The notes: a model not told the origin generated them from the letters alone. 64,000 nt of DNA from Terrisporobacter petrolearius (GCF_020748185.1 NZ_JAHZMO010000016.1:1-64000); one strand, 5' to 3'; positions 8,588 through 18,340 are shown, counted from the stretch's first letter. Numbers and translations are program-made.

Positions 8588-9604
8588 TTACATATTTTCT
8601 TTTATACGAATATCTAAACGTAAGTAATTATGTTCTTTTTTAGGCTGTTCACCAGTAGATAAATATGAAAAAAGTATGTCTAAAGGTTTTGAACCTTGAA
8701 GTTCTGGTTGTTGACATATAGTAGCTTTAATCAATCCATTTTCAATCATTTTTTTTGTTGTAGGCACATTATCAAAAGAAATACTTGTTATATTATTTTC
8801 TTTTTTTGAGGAAATAACTGCACTACAACCTCCATATACACCACCAGCAACAAAAAATAATGCATTAATATCTTTATTTTCAAGTAACCTAGAAGTAAGT
8901 TCATAACTTTTAATATCATCATCATCGTTGTAAACTGTGTCAATTACTTTAATATGAGGATAATTTTTTTTAATGCAATCTTTAAGTCCTGATATACGCT
9001 CACTATGACACATAACATTTTTGGAACCACTTACAATTCCTAGATTAACATCTCCCTTAGTTATTATATTAATCAAACCAGCAGCAGTTTTACCTGAATC
9101 ATAATAATTGCTGCCAACATAAGCAAGTCTCTTAGATCCTTCTATATCTGTATTTAGAGTTACTACAGGAATTCCCATATCATAAAGTTCATTAATTTTT
9201 GATACAATTTTTTTATCATTATATGGTGTAAGAGCAATACCATTAATACCTTCATTTACAAATTCATCTATTGATTTTAATTGTTCATCTATACATAAAG
9301 GAATAGATTTTATTTTTATTGTACAATTATAACTTTCAAGTTCTTTACTTTTTTCATTAATACCTTTTATAACATCATCAAAAAATGGATTATTAGCTCC
9401 AAATAAAATTACACCTAATTTTAATTTCTTTTTTTGGGCACTCAAAATAAGACCAGCTTTATTTGGTTTATAATTAAGTGCATTTGCTATTTCTTTTACT
9501 TTGTTAGCTGTATCAGGATTAACCATTCCACGATTATTTAGTACACGATCGACAGTACCTCTAGATACGCCTGCCAATTTAGCGATTTCTTTTATAGTAG
9601 CCAT
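8588..9604 (-). CDS. LacI-family regulator of the pentose operon
   Basis: A 338-residue repressor. Residues 2-25 (ATIKEIAKLAGVSRGTVDRV) are the LacI helix-turn-helix, with the hinge helix near 50-60, and the rest is a periplasmic-binding-like sugar domain (KLGVILFGANNPFFDDVIKG and following). It is divergent from the pentose kinase operon, and the gap between them holds two closely similar TGTGCT-N4-CACA-type palindromes, one at the expected start of transcription. The obvious inference is repression of that operon relieved by a pentose. Its final codons merge into a tandem TAATATGTAATAG repeat (about 8548-8590). Confidence 0.9.
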   Translation of the reverse strand: MATIKEIAKLAGVSRGTVDRVLNNRGMVNPDTANKVKEIANALNYKPNKAGLILSAQKKKLKLGVILFGANNPFFDDVIKGINEKSKELESYNCTIKIKSIPLCIDEQLKSIDEFVNEGINGIALTPYNDKKIVSKINELYDMGIPVVTLNTDIEGSKRLAYVGSNYYDSGKTAAGLINIITKGDVNLGIVSGSKNVMCHSERISGLKDCIKKNYPHIKVIDTVYNDDDDIKSYELTSRLLENKDINALFFVAGGVYGGCSAVISSKKENNITSISFDNVPTTKKMIENGLIKATICQQPELQGSKPLDILFSYLSTGEQPKKEHNYLRLDIRIKENM

Positions 9605-9669
9605 TTTAAACTCCTCTTAGTAATGATTTATATATAGTTAGAATATCATATGAATTTAAAAAAGTCAAA

Positions 9670-9683
9670 TGTGCTTAGGCACA
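9670..9683. promoter_or_regulatory. Upstream LacI-type operator of the pentose operon
   Basis: TGTGCTTAGGCACA has inverted TGTGC/GCACA arms and a near match 66 bases downstream at 9736-9749. This copy lies upstream of the -35 and could allow looping. Confidence 0.65.
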
Positions 9684-9701
9684 TAAAAAATAAAATAACT
9701 G

Positions 9702-9730
9702 TTGATTTTTATAAAATATGCATATACAAT
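9702..9730 (+). promoter_or_regulatory. Promoter of the pentose operon
   Basis: TTGATT (9702-9707) and TACAAT (9725-9730) are spaced by 17 bases. The predicted start near 9737 falls inside the second operator. Confidence 0.7.
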
Positions 9731-9735
9731 AAAAG

Positions 9736-9749
9736 TGTGCTCGAACACA
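9736..9749. promoter_or_regulatory. Downstream LacI-type operator over the transcription start
   Basis: TGTGCTCGAACACA is an inverted repeat sharing TGTGCT and CACA with the site at 9670-9683. Its position over +1 predicts direct repression by the divergent LacI protein. Confidence 0.65.
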
Positions 9750-9769
9750 TAACTCAAAGGGGGATGAAC

Positions 9770-11239
9770 ATGTTATATATAGGTATCGATTTAGGGACAT
9801 CATCAGTAAAGTTACTGTTAATGGATGAAAGTGGAGCAATAAAAAACATTGTATCAAAGGATTATCCATTATTTTTCCCTAAGAATGGATGGTCAGAGCA
9901 AAATCCGCAACATTGGTACGATCAGTCTATAGAAGGTATTAAAGAATTAGTGGAACCATTTGATAAAAGTCAAGTTGCAGGAATAAGCTTTGGTGGCCAG
10001 ATGCACGGACTAGTAGTATTAGATAAAAATGATCATATTATTCGTCCAGCTATTCTTTGGAATGACGGAAGAACAGGAAAAGAAACAGAATACCTGAATA
10101 ATGTTATAGGCAAAAAAACCTTATCACATTATACGGCTAATATTGCTTTTGCAGGATTTACAGCACCAAAAATTCTGTGGATGAGAAATAATGAGCCAGA
10201 AAATTTTGATAAGATAGAAAAAATAATGTTACCAAAGGATTATCTTGCTTATAAGCTTAGTAATACGTTTTGTACTGATGTTTCTGATGCATCGGGAATG
10301 TTATTATTTGATGTTGAAAACAAATGTTGGTCAGCTGAAATGATGAAAATTTGTGAAGTAAAAGAGAATCAATTACCTAAAATATTTGAAAGTTATGAGG
10401 TAGTAGGTAATCTTACAAAAGAGGTTGCTAAAGAACTTGGCCTTAAGGAAGATGTAAAAATTATAGCAGGTGGGGGCGATAACGCAGTAGCTGCTATAGG
10501 TACTGGTACAGTAGGAAATGGAGTGTGTAATATATCCCTTGGAACTTCTGGAACAGTATTTATTGCAAGTGAAAAATTTGGAGTAGATGATAACAATGCA
10601 CTTCATTCTTTTGCACATGCAGATGGAAAATATCATTTAATGGGATGCATGCTTAGTGCAGGTTCATGTAATAAATGGTGGATAGAAGAAATATTACAAA
10701 CTAAAGAATATAATAATGAATTAAATAATATAAAAGAACTTGGTAAAAACAAAGTATTCTTTTTACCATATCTTATGGGAGAAAGATCACCACATAATGA
10801 TCCAGATGCTAGAGGATGTTTTATTGGTATGAGCATGGACACAACTCGTGAACAAATGTCACAAGCTGTTCTTGAAGGAGTAGCATTTGCTCTAAGAGAT
10901 AGTTTTGAAGTAGCTAAATCTTTAGGAATTGACATAAATAGTACGAAGATTTGTGGCGGAGGAGCTAAAAGTAAGATTTGGGTTGAAATAATAGCAAATG
11001 TATTAAATGTAAATGTTGAAAAAATTGAGGTGGAAGAAGGTCCTGCCTTAGGAGCTGCAATTTTAGCAGCAGTAGGTTGTAAGGAGTTTGAAAGTGTAAA
11101 AGATGCAACAGACAAAATTGTAAAGGTTGTAAACACTGTTAAGCCTGATCCTGAGCTTGTAGCACTTTATGATAATGCTTATAAAAAGTTCAAAGGAATA
11201 TATCCTACTGTTAAAAATTTATATAAAGAATTATTATAA
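9770..11239 (+). CDS. xylB: Xylulokinase-type FGGY sugar kinase
   Basis: A 489-residue FGGY kinase. The N-terminus YIGIDLGTSSVKLLLMD carries the phosphate-binding motif, SFGGQMHGLV near residue 78 is xylulokinase-like, and the C-terminal domain has NISLGTSGTVF and ICGGGAKSKIW. The ATG at 9770 is preferred over 9764 because the AAGGGGG site (9757-9763) then has proper spacing. It should phosphorylate a ketopentose, most likely D-xylulose, in the cytoplasm. It is the first gene of a seven-gene operon whose other products isomerise the sugar and run the non-oxidative pentose phosphate branch. D-ribulose is an alternative substrate, given the fucose-isomerase-like partner. Confidence 0.88.
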   Translation: MLYIGIDLGTSSVKLLLMDESGAIKNIVSKDYPLFFPKNGWSEQNPQHWYDQSIEGIKELVEPFDKSQVAGISFGGQMHGLVVLDKNDHIIRPAILWNDGRTGKETEYLNNVIGKKTLSHYTANIAFAGFTAPKILWMRNNEPENFDKIEKIMLPKDYLAYKLSNTFCTDVSDASGMLLFDVENKCWSAEMMKICEVKENQLPKIFESYEVVGNLTKEVAKELGLKEDVKIIAGGGDNAVAAIGTGTVGNGVCNISLGTSGTVFIASEKFGVDDNNALHSFAHADGKYHLMGCMLSAGSCNKWWIEEILQTKEYNNELNNIKELGKNKVFFLPYLMGERSPHNDPDARGCFIGMSMDTTREQMSQAVLEGVAFALRDSFEVAKSLGIDINSTKICGGGAKSKIWVEIIANVLNVNVEKIEVEEGPALGAAILAAVGCKEFESVKDATDKIVKVVNTVKPDPELVALYDNAYKKFKGIYPTVKNLYKELL

Positions 11240-11251
11240 TAGAGGTGGAAT

Positions 11252-11866
11252 ATGAAGATTTGTAGCATAAATGATGCTTCTTTCAAGAAGTATGGAAAAG
11301 TACTTAAAAATTATAAATTTGATGAAATATTAAATTTAATGGAAGAGTCTGAATGTGGTGAAAACGTTGTTTATTATCCATCCATATCAGAATTGGAAAA
11401 CACAAATGATATGAAGATATTACAAAATGAGCTATATGGTGGTATGCCAATTCAAATAGGATATTGCAATGGTTATAATAATAAATTAAATGCATTAGAA
11501 TATCACAGAGATAGTGAGATAAATATTGCAGCAACAGATTTAATATTACTTCTTGGATCACAACAAGATATTACAGAAGATTTTACTTATGATAGTTCAA
11601 AAGTAAAGGCTTTCCTAGTGCCAAAGGGAACTGCAATTGAGGTTTATGCAACTACTCTACACTATGCACCTTGTGGAGTAGATAATAAAATGTTCAAATG
11701 TGTAGTAGTTTTACCAAAAGGAACAAACACAGACATAGATTTTAAAATCTGTAGGGAAGATGAAAACGCTTTATTATTTGCCAGAAATAAATGGTTAATA
11801 GCTCATGAAGAAGCAAATATAGAAAATGCAGTAAATGGAATACATGGAGAAAATATAACATTATAA
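11252..11866 (+). CDS. DUF4867 family protein, cupin-like
   Basis: This 204-residue protein resembles the DUF4867 family found beside sugar isomerases in Clostridia. It has features of a cupin-type isomerase: EYHRDSEINIAATDLILLLG near residues 86-105 with possible metal ligands His and Glu, and VPKGTAIEVYATTLHYAPCG near 125-144. No signal peptide or membrane segment is seen. It lies between the kinase and the large isomerase, so a mutarotase or isomerase role is a reasonable inference, but no function is established. Confidence 0.7.
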   Translation: MKICSINDASFKKYGKVLKNYKFDEILNLMEESECGENVVYYPSISELENTNDMKILQNELYGGMPIQIGYCNGYNNKLNALEYHRDSEINIAATDLILLLGSQQDITEDFTYDSSKVKAFLVPKGTAIEVYATTLHYAPCGVDNKMFKCVVVLPKGTNTDIDFKICREDENALLFARNKWLIAHEEANIENAVNGIHGENITL

Positions 11867-11887
11867 AAAGAAAAGGGGAGTTTTGTT

Positions 11888-13363
11888 ATGAATAATATGC
11901 CAAAAATTAAAATAGGAATAGTTGCAGTAAGTCGTGATTGTTTTCCAATGTCACTTTCTGAAAATAGACGTAGGGCAGTAGTAAAAGAGTATACACAAAA
12001 ATATGGTGAAATATATGAATGTCCAACATGTGTAGAAAATGAAATACATATGAGAAAAGCACTTAAAGAAGTAAAAGAAGCTGATTGTAATGCATTAGTT
12101 GTTTATCTTGGAAACTTTGGACCTGAAACGTCAGAAACTTTATTAGCTAAAGAATTTGGTGGACCAGTTATGTTTATAGCAGCATCAGAAGAAAGTGGAG
12201 ATAAGCTTTTAGATGATAGAGGAGATGCTTACTGTGGAATGTTAAATGCAAGCTACAACTTAAAACTTCGTAATATAAAAGCATATATACCAGAATATCC
12301 AGTAGGAACTGCAAGTGAATGTGCACATATGATACATGAATTTGAACCAATAGCTAAATCTGTTTATGGATTAGAAAATTTAAAAATAATTTCTTTTGGT
12401 CCACGTCCTCAAGATTTCCTTGCTTGTAATGCTCCAATAAAACAACTTTACAATCTGGGCGTTGAAATAGAAGAAAACTCAGAACTTGATTTATTTGAAG
12501 CTTTTAAAAATCATGCAAATGATGATCGTATACCAACTATAGTAAAAGAGATGGAAGCTGAGCTTGGAGAGGGAAATAAAAAACCTGAAATATTAGACAA
12601 ACTAGCTCAATATGAACTTACTCTACTTGATTGGGTAGAAGCACATAAAGGATCTCGTGATTTTGTAGCTATAGCAGGTAAATGTTGGCCAGCATTCCAA
12701 ACTCAATTTGGATTTGTACCATGTTATGTTAATAGCCGTTTAACAGCTAAAGGAATTCCAGTTTCTTGTGAAGTTGATATATATGGAGCACTTAGTGAGT
12801 TTATAGGAACAGTTGTAAGTAATGATACAGTTACTTTACTTGATATAAATAATACAGTACCAAATGATATGTATATGGAAGATATAAAACCTAAATATGA
12901 GTATACATTAAAAGATACATTTATGGGATTCCATTGTGGAAATACTGCATCAAATAAATTATCTTTCTGTGAAATGAAATACCAAAAAATAATGGCTCGT
13001 TCTTTACCAGAAGAAGTTACTCAAGGTACATTAGAAGGAGATATAGTTCCAGGAGATATAACTTTCTTCCGTTTACAAAGTACTTCTGATGCAAAACTTC
13101 GTGCTTATATTGCACAAGGAGAAGTATTACCAGTAGCAACTAAGTCATTTGGAGCTATAGGAGTATTTGCAATACCTGAAATGGGAAGATTCTATCGTCA
13201 TGTATTAATAGAAAAGAATTACCCACATCATGGTGCAGTAGCATTTGGACACTTTGGAAAAACATTATATGAAGTATTCAAATACTTAGGTGTTTGTGTT
13301 GAAGAAATAGATTATAACCAACCAAAAGGTACTCGTTATAAAACTGAAAATCCATTTTGTTAA
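11888..13363 (+). CDS. L-fucose/L-arabinose isomerase family protein
   Basis: The 491-residue protein has the size and layout of the fucose/arabinose isomerase superfamily: an N-terminal open alpha/beta region (IGIVAVSRDCFPMSLSENRR, NALVVYLGNFGPE) and a C-terminal region with conserved acidic and His residues (CEVDIYGALSEF near 298-309; GFHCGNTA near 344; HHGAVAFGHFGK near 447). Such enzymes use Mn2+ to interconvert aldoses and ketoses. With a xylulokinase-type kinase and transketolase/transaldolase downstream, the substrate is probably a pentose, but which one cannot be read from the sequence. Confidence 0.78.
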   Translation: MNNMPKIKIGIVAVSRDCFPMSLSENRRRAVVKEYTQKYGEIYECPTCVENEIHMRKALKEVKEADCNALVVYLGNFGPETSETLLAKEFGGPVMFIAASEESGDKLLDDRGDAYCGMLNASYNLKLRNIKAYIPEYPVGTASECAHMIHEFEPIAKSVYGLENLKIISFGPRPQDFLACNAPIKQLYNLGVEIEENSELDLFEAFKNHANDDRIPTIVKEMEAELGEGNKKPEILDKLAQYELTLLDWVEAHKGSRDFVAIAGKCWPAFQTQFGFVPCYVNSRLTAKGIPVSCEVDIYGALSEFIGTVVSNDTVTLLDINNTVPNDMYMEDIKPKYEYTLKDTFMGFHCGNTASNKLSFCEMKYQKIMARSLPEEVTQGTLEGDIVPGDITFFRLQSTSDAKLRAYIAQGEVLPVATKSFGAIGVFAIPEMGRFYRHVLIEKNYPHHGAVAFGHFGKTLYEVFKYLGVCVEEIDYNQPKGTRYKTENPFC

Positions 13364-13416
13364 TTATAAAAATTGTTAAATATAAATATTATTAATTAAA
13401 ATAGGGGGAAAATTTT

Positions 13417-14073
13417 ATGAGATTTTTTGTAGATACAGCAAACGTAGAGGATATAAAGAAAGCAAATGATACAGGGGTTATATGTGGTGTAACAACAAAC
13501 CCATCGTTAATAGCTAAAGAAGGAAGAGTATTTGAAGAAGTAATTGCTGAAATAGCAAGTATAGTAGATGGACCAATAAGTGGAGAAGTAAAGGCAACAA
13601 CAGAAGATGCAGAAGGTATGATTAAAGAAGGTCGTGAAATAGCAAAAATTCACCCAAACATGGTTGTAAAAATACCTATGACAATAGAAGGTTTAAAAGC
13701 ATGTAAAGTACTAAGTAGTGAAGGAATCAAAACTAATTTAACTTTAATATTTACAGCAAACCAAGCTTTACTTGCAGCAAGAGCAGGAGCTACTTATGTA
13801 TCACCATTTTTAGGAAGATTAGATGATATATCTGAGCCAGGTATAAATTTAATAAAATCAATAGCAGATATGTTCTCTAAATATGATGATATTCATGCGA
13901 AGATAATAGCAGCATCTGTACGTAACCCAATACATGTAAATGATTGTGCTTTAGCAGGAGCAGATATAGCAACAATTCCATATTCAGTAATAGAACAAAT
14001 GGTAAAACATCCTCTTACTGAGCAAGGAATAGAAAAGTTTAAAGCGGACTATAAGAAAGTATTTGGTGAATAA
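13417..14073 (+). CDS. Transaldolase, short FSA/TalC type
   Basis: At 218 residues it matches the decameric TalC/fructose-6-phosphate aldolase subfamily. The Schiff-base lysine is K85 in VVKIPMT, preceded by [14 protein letters not shown] near residue 23. GEVKA at 56-60 has Glu where fructose-6-phosphate aldolases carry Gln, favouring transaldolase. A GGGGG site precedes the ATG. It transfers dihydroxyacetone units between sugar phosphates and with the transketolase genes immediately downstream completes the non-oxidative pentose phosphate branch. Confidence 0.9.
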   Translation: MRFFVDTANVEDIKKANDTGVICGVTTNPSLIAKEGRVFEEVIAEIASIVDGPISGEVKATTEDAEGMIKEGREIAKIHPNMVVKIPMTIEGLKACKVLSSEGIKTNLTLIFTANQALLAARAGATYVSPFLGRLDDISEPGINLIKSIADMFSKYDDIHAKIIAASVRNPIHVNDCALAGADIATIPYSVIEQMVKHPLTEQGIEKFKADYKKVFGE

Positions 14074-14075
14074 AT

Positions 14076-14921
14076 ATGATAAGTAATGAAGAAAGAGAAT
14101 TAAGATTAAATGCAGTTAAAGTGCGTAGGGGAATAATAGAAAGTACATTTAATGCAAAATCAGGTCATCCAGGAGGAAGCCTTTCATCAGCTGATTTATT
14201 TACTTATTTATATTTTAAAGAAATGAATATAGATCCTAAAAATCCTAAAGAGGTAAATAGAGATAGATTTGTATTATCCAAAGGACATACTGCACCAGGA
14301 CTTTATTCTACCCTTGCTAACAGAGGTTTCTTCCCAGTGGAAGATTTGAAAACATTGAGAAAAATTGATAGTTATTTGCAAGGTCATCCTAATATGAATA
14401 CTGTACCAGGAGTTGATATGAGTACAGGTAGTTTAGGACAAGGAATTTCCACAGCAGTTGGAATGGCAAAAGGAGCCAAATACAAAAATATTAATAGCAG
14501 AGTATATACTCTTCTAGGAGACGGAGAATTACAAGAAGGACAAGTTTGGGAAGCTCTTATGTTTGCATCTCACTATAAACTAGATAATCTTTGTGTAATA
14601 GTTGATAATAATGGACTTCAAATAGACGGAAAAGTAGATGATGTAATGAGTCCATATCCTATAGTTGAGAAGTTAGAAGCTTTTGGATGTGAAGTAAAAG
14701 CAATAGACGGACATGATTTTAATGAATTGGAAGAAGCTTTTAACTTAGCTAGAAATACTAAGGATAAGCCTTTTGCAATAGTTATGAAAACTACAAAAGG
14801 TAAAGGTATATCATTTATGGAAAATCAAGCATCATGGCACGGAAAAGCACCTAATAATGAAGAATATGATATAGCTATGAATGAATTAAATGAAGAATAT
14901 GCAAGATGGGAGGCTAGATAG
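14076..14921 (+). CDS. Transketolase, N-terminal (thiamine diphosphate-binding) subunit
   Basis: This 281-residue half-enzyme carries SGHPGGSLSSAD near residue 28 and the thiamine diphosphate/Mg motif GDGELQEGQVWEA near 150 with a following DNNGLQIDG. Split transketolases of this kind are common in Clostridia. Its stop TAG abuts the ATG of the C-terminal subunit, so the two are surely made together. It forms the cofactor site at the interface with the partner subunit. Confidence 0.93.
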   Translation: MISNEERELRLNAVKVRRGIIESTFNAKSGHPGGSLSSADLFTYLYFKEMNIDPKNPKEVNRDRFVLSKGHTAPGLYSTLANRGFFPVEDLKTLRKIDSYLQGHPNMNTVPGVDMSTGSLGQGISTAVGMAKGAKYKNINSRVYTLLGDGELQEGQVWEALMFASHYKLDNLCVIVDNNGLQIDGKVDDVMSPYPIVEKLEAFGCEVKAIDGHDFNELEEAFNLARNTKDKPFAIVMKTTKGKGISFMENQASWHGKAPNNEEYDIAMNELNEEYARWEAR

Positions 14922-15872
14922 ATGACTACACCAGTAAAAGAAATTAAAAAAATAGCTACTCGTGATAGCTACGGAAATGCCCTAGCCCAGTTAGGAAAAA
15001 CAAATGAAAATCTTGTAGTTTTAGACGCAGATCTTGCAGCAGCTACTAAAACAGGCATATTTAAAAAAGAATTTGAAAATCGTCACTTTGACTGTGGAAT
15101 AGCAGAAGCAAATATGGTTTGTGTAGCAGCAGGTATGTCTACAATGGGACTTGTTCCTTTTGTAAGTACATTTGCAATGTTTGCAGCAGGAAGAGCTTTT
15201 GAACAAGTTAGAAATACAATAGCATATCCTCATTTAAACGTAAAAATAGGAGCAACTCACGGTGGAATATCTGTAGGAGAAGATGGTGCAAGTCATCAAT
15301 GTTGTGAAGACTTTGCCTTAATGAGAAGTATTCCAGGTATGGTAGTATTATCTCCTTCAGATGACGTGGAAGCTAAAGCTTGTGTAAAAGCAGCTTATGA
15401 ACATGAAGGACCAGTATATATAAGATTTGGTAGAATGGCAGTACCAGTATTTCATGATGAAGAGAATTTTGAGTTTAAAATAGGTAAGGGTGAAATATTA
15501 CAAGAAGGAAAAGATGTGGCAATCATAGCTACAGGACTTATGGTAAGTGAAGCAATAGAAGCAGGACAAATTTTGAAATCACAAGGCATAAATGCACGTG
15601 TAATAAATTTACCTACAATAAAACCTTTAGATAAAGAACTTCTTTTAGATACAGCTAAAGAATGTAAAAAAATAATAACATGTGAAGAACATTCAATCAT
15701 AGGGGGATTAGGTGATGCAGTAAGTGGATATTTATCTCAAATAAACCCTGTAATTGTTAGAAAAATAGGTGTAAATGATGAGTTTGGTCATTCAGGTCCA
15801 GCTAAAGATTTACTTGAACAGTTTGGATTATGTGCAGATAATATTGTAAAAGTAGTTAAAGAAGTTTTATAA
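14922..15872 (+). CDS. Transketolase, C-terminal subunit
   Basis: The 316-residue partner has the pyrimidine-binding domain (RDSYGNALAQLGKTNENLVV, then FDCGIAEANMVCVAAGMS with the catalytic Glu) and the C-terminal regulatory fold (KIITCEEHSIIGGLGDAV). Together with the preceding gene it moves two-carbon units between sugar phosphates. It directly follows the N-terminal subunit without spacing. Confidence 0.93.
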   Translation: MTTPVKEIKKIATRDSYGNALAQLGKTNENLVVLDADLAAATKTGIFKKEFENRHFDCGIAEANMVCVAAGMSTMGLVPFVSTFAMFAAGRAFEQVRNTIAYPHLNVKIGATHGGISVGEDGASHQCCEDFALMRSIPGMVVLSPSDDVEAKACVKAAYEHEGPVYIRFGRMAVPVFHDEENFEFKIGKGEILQEGKDVAIIATGLMVSEAIEAGQILKSQGINARVINLPTIKPLDKELLLDTAKECKKIITCEEHSIIGGLGDAVSGYLSQINPVIVRKIGVNDEFGHSGPAKDLLEQFGLCADNIVKVVKEVL

Positions 15873-15903
15873 AAGTGAAAAAGCAGAATTTGGAGGAGCA
15901 AAA

Positions 15904-17316
15904 ATGGACATAAATTTGAGGGAGAATGTATCATATAACAACATGGGAAAGGATTTAGATAATGAAAAAGTATCTGTAAGAGAAAAATTATGTTATGGAG
16001 TAGGAGATGTGGGGGCAAACCTAGTTTGGACTACTGTAGCATCATTTTTATTGATTTATTGTACAGATGTGGCAGGTTTATCAGCAGGAATACTTGGAAC
16101 AGTAATGTTAATAGCCAGAGTGTTCGATGGTGTTTCAGATTTATTTATGGGTGTGCTTATAGATAAAACAAATACAAAATGGGGAAAGGCTAGACCTTGG
16201 GTATTATGGAGTGCACCACCTTTAGCGATCAGTTTAGTTATGATATTCTCTATTCCTAATATGAGTGATACAAATAAGATGATATATTTACTTGTAGTTT
16301 ATATATTTATGGCGGCAGTATGTTATACAGCAAATAATTTAGCATATAATACAATGTTATCATTAGTAACAGTTGATCAAGAAGATAGAAATATAATGAA
16401 CTCTATGCGTTTTACTTTGACAATGATAGCACAATTAGTGATAAATGTTATTACAATACCATTAGTAAGTTATTTTGGTGGAGACCAAAAAGCTTGGACT
16501 ACATTAAGTATAATATATGCTGTAATCGCTCTTGCAGCATTCGTAACAACATTTGCAGGAACAAAAGAAAGATATAAGCCAATTGTTCAAAAAGATACGA
16601 AAGCTAAGGAAAAAACTCATCCTTTAAAAACATTTAAAGTTCTATGTAAAAATAAATATTTTATATTAATAACATTAGCTTTTGCGATTATATATATATC
16701 ATTAGGTTTAACAAGTGGTTCAAGAATATATTATGCTAAATATATACTTGGAAATGAAATGATAAATAGTTCAATGACAATGTATAACTATATACCTACT
16801 ATATTAGCTATGATGATTATGCCTAAATTCACTAAAAAATTTGGTAAGATAAAAGTATTATTCTCAGGATTTGTATTATATGGAATAGGCCTTATTGTAC
16901 AGATAACAGGTCCAACTTATCTTCCAGGAATATATTTAGGATTAGTACTTCAAGGAATTGGACATGCAGCATTATATTCTTGTCTATTTGCAGTAGTAGG
17001 AGATGTTGTTGAATATAGTGAGTGGAAAGATGGAGTTAGAGAAGAAGGATTAACTTATAGTGTTACAAGTTTTGGTATGAAATTTGGAACAGGTCTTGGA
17101 ACTGCAGCTTTAGGATGGATATTAGCACTAGGAAATTATGATGGAACAGCTTTAGTACAATCAGCATCAGCAATAACAGCTATAAAATCATTATTCTTAT
17201 ACCTACCTTTAGTTATAACAGTTATAGTTTGTATAATATGGTTCTTATTTATGGGAATAGATAAATTATACCCAAGAATAAAAAGAGATCTAGATGCTAG
17301 AAGAATTGAAAATTAA
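15904..17316 (+). CDS. GPH-family (MelB-like) sugar:cation symporter
   Basis: A 470-residue protein with about 12 membrane segments. YGVGDVGANLVWTTVASFLL, RVFDGVSDLFMGVLIDKTNT and GKARPWVLW are hallmarks of the glycoside-pentoside-hexuronide family. GGAGG at 15891-15895 precedes the ATG. As last gene of the pentose operon it should import the pentose or pentoside that the upstream enzymes use. Confidence 0.9.
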   Translation: MDINLRENVSYNNMGKDLDNEKVSVREKLCYGVGDVGANLVWTTVASFLLIYCTDVAGLSAGILGTVMLIARVFDGVSDLFMGVLIDKTNTKWGKARPWVLWSAPPLAISLVMIFSIPNMSDTNKMIYLLVVYIFMAAVCYTANNLAYNTMLSLVTVDQEDRNIMNSMRFTLTMIAQLVINVITIPLVSYFGGDQKAWTTLSIIYAVIALAAFVTTFAGTKERYKPIVQKDTKAKEKTHPLKTFKVLCKNKYFILITLAFAIIYISLGLTSGSRIYYAKYILGNEMINSSMTMYNYIPTILAMMIMPKFTKKFGKIKVLFSGFVLYGIGLIVQITGPTYLPGIYLGLVLQGIGHAALYSCLFAVVGDVVEYSEWKDGVREEGLTYSVTSFGMKFGTGLGTAALGWILALGNYDGTALVQSASAITAIKSLFLYLPLVITVIVCIIWFLFMGIDKLYPRIKRDLDARRIEN

Positions 17317-17352
17317 ATAGAATAATAAAATAAAAAAGAATAATAAAATCAG

Positions 17353-17398
17353 AAAGCTGATTTAGATAGAAGAATAATCTATTTAAATCAGCTTTTTC
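17353..17398 (+). terminator. Terminator of the pentose operon
   Basis: AAAGCTGATTTAGAT and its complement ending AATCAGCTTTTT form a long stem with an A/T-rich loop and a T run. Confidence 0.85.
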
Positions 17399-17551
17399 AT
17401 GATTTTAAAACTTTGTAAAAAACTAATATTAAGTTGTGTAGGAAAGGATATATTATATTAGATTATTCAAATAGAATTTTTTAGTGAATAGAGGGTAAAT
17501 TATAAATAAAAATAACCTTGTTACGTAAAAATTAAAATAGGAGGAAAAGTA

Positions 17552-18256
17552 ATGACAAAAAAACTTAAAAATATTACAGTAACACTTTTAACTTTAGGAC
17601 TAATAATGAGTAACATGGGAAGCTTAGCTCATTCATTTGCCCAAACAAACATAGAAAAACAAAATATTACTACAGATTATAAACCTGATAAAGTAACAGA
17701 ATTAAGAGTGACTATGAAAAAATCTGATTGTATAAAATTACAATGGTGCAAAGTAAAAGGTGCCAGTGGATATAGAATTTACAGAACAACTATGAAAAAT
17801 GGATTTTACAGAAAAATTGATGAAGTAGATGGCAAAACTACATGTTATATAGATAAAGAGTTGGATAGTGGAACAAATTATTATTACAAGGTTAGAGCGT
17901 TGAAAAGAGCAGGAGACAAAATATGCTTAGGAGACTCATCAGACATACTAGACACTACAACTTGTCCACCGGTTGTAAAAGGACTACATGCCAATTGTGT
18001 ATCTAACTCTTTTGTGGAACTTAACTGGCAGACTGTATATAAATCTTCTGGATATGAAGTTTATAGAGCAACTAATGAAAGTGGTAATTTTACAAGAATA
18101 GCCACACTTACAGACAATGGAAAAAGTTGTTACAAAGATAAAAATTTAAAAAACAGAAAAAAATACTACTATAAAGTAAGAGCATTTAAAGAATTAAACG
18201 GTCAAGTATGCTTTGGAGATTTTTCAGATGTTTTAACTATATGTACGGAGAAATAA
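17552..18256 (+). CDS. Secreted protein with two fibronectin type III domains
   Basis: The 234-residue product starts with a signal peptide (KKLKNITVTLLTLGLIMS, then SLAHSFAQ) and lacks a lipobox or wall anchor. Two repeated domains, about residues 48-130 and 138-230, share the order V-x-L..W..V..A/SGY.(I/V)YR, then YYYKVRA and GD.SD, which is the FN3 pattern. There is no catalytic domain. Such proteins usually bind partners outside the cell. It is a single-gene unit with its own GGAGG site and terminator. Confidence 0.82.
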   Translation: MTKKLKNITVTLLTLGLIMSNMGSLAHSFAQTNIEKQNITTDYKPDKVTELRVTMKKSDCIKLQWCKVKGASGYRIYRTTMKNGFYRKIDEVDGKTTCYIDKELDSGTNYYYKVRALKRAGDKICLGDSSDILDTTTCPPVVKGLHANCVSNSFVELNWQTVYKSSGYEVYRATNESGNFTRIATLTDNGKSCYKDKNLKNRKKYYYKVRAFKELNGQVCFGDFSDVLTICTEK

Positions 18257-18267
18257 TATACTCATAT

Positions 18268-18300
18268 AAAAACAGCACCTATTATAGGTGCTGTTTTATG
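18268..18300 (+). terminator. Terminator after the FN3 gene
   Basis: AAACAGCACCTA and TAGGTGCTGTTT pair perfectly around a three-base loop, with flanking A and T runs that could also serve the convergent gene. Confidence 0.85.
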
Positions 18301-18340
18301 TAAAAAAATAACTATTTCTTTAAGCTATTTTCATTACTAC

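Noticed and set aside
10633-11136. Long leftward frame opposite the xylulokinase gene
   Set aside because: It mirrors the codon pattern of the real gene and its translation is low-complexity without motifs or ribosome site. The leftward frames at 23724-24278 and 62019-62567 were dropped for the same reason.
14076-15872. Frameshifted single transketolase gene
   Set aside because: The stop and start are adjacent and each half has a complete domain, as in known two-subunit transketolases.
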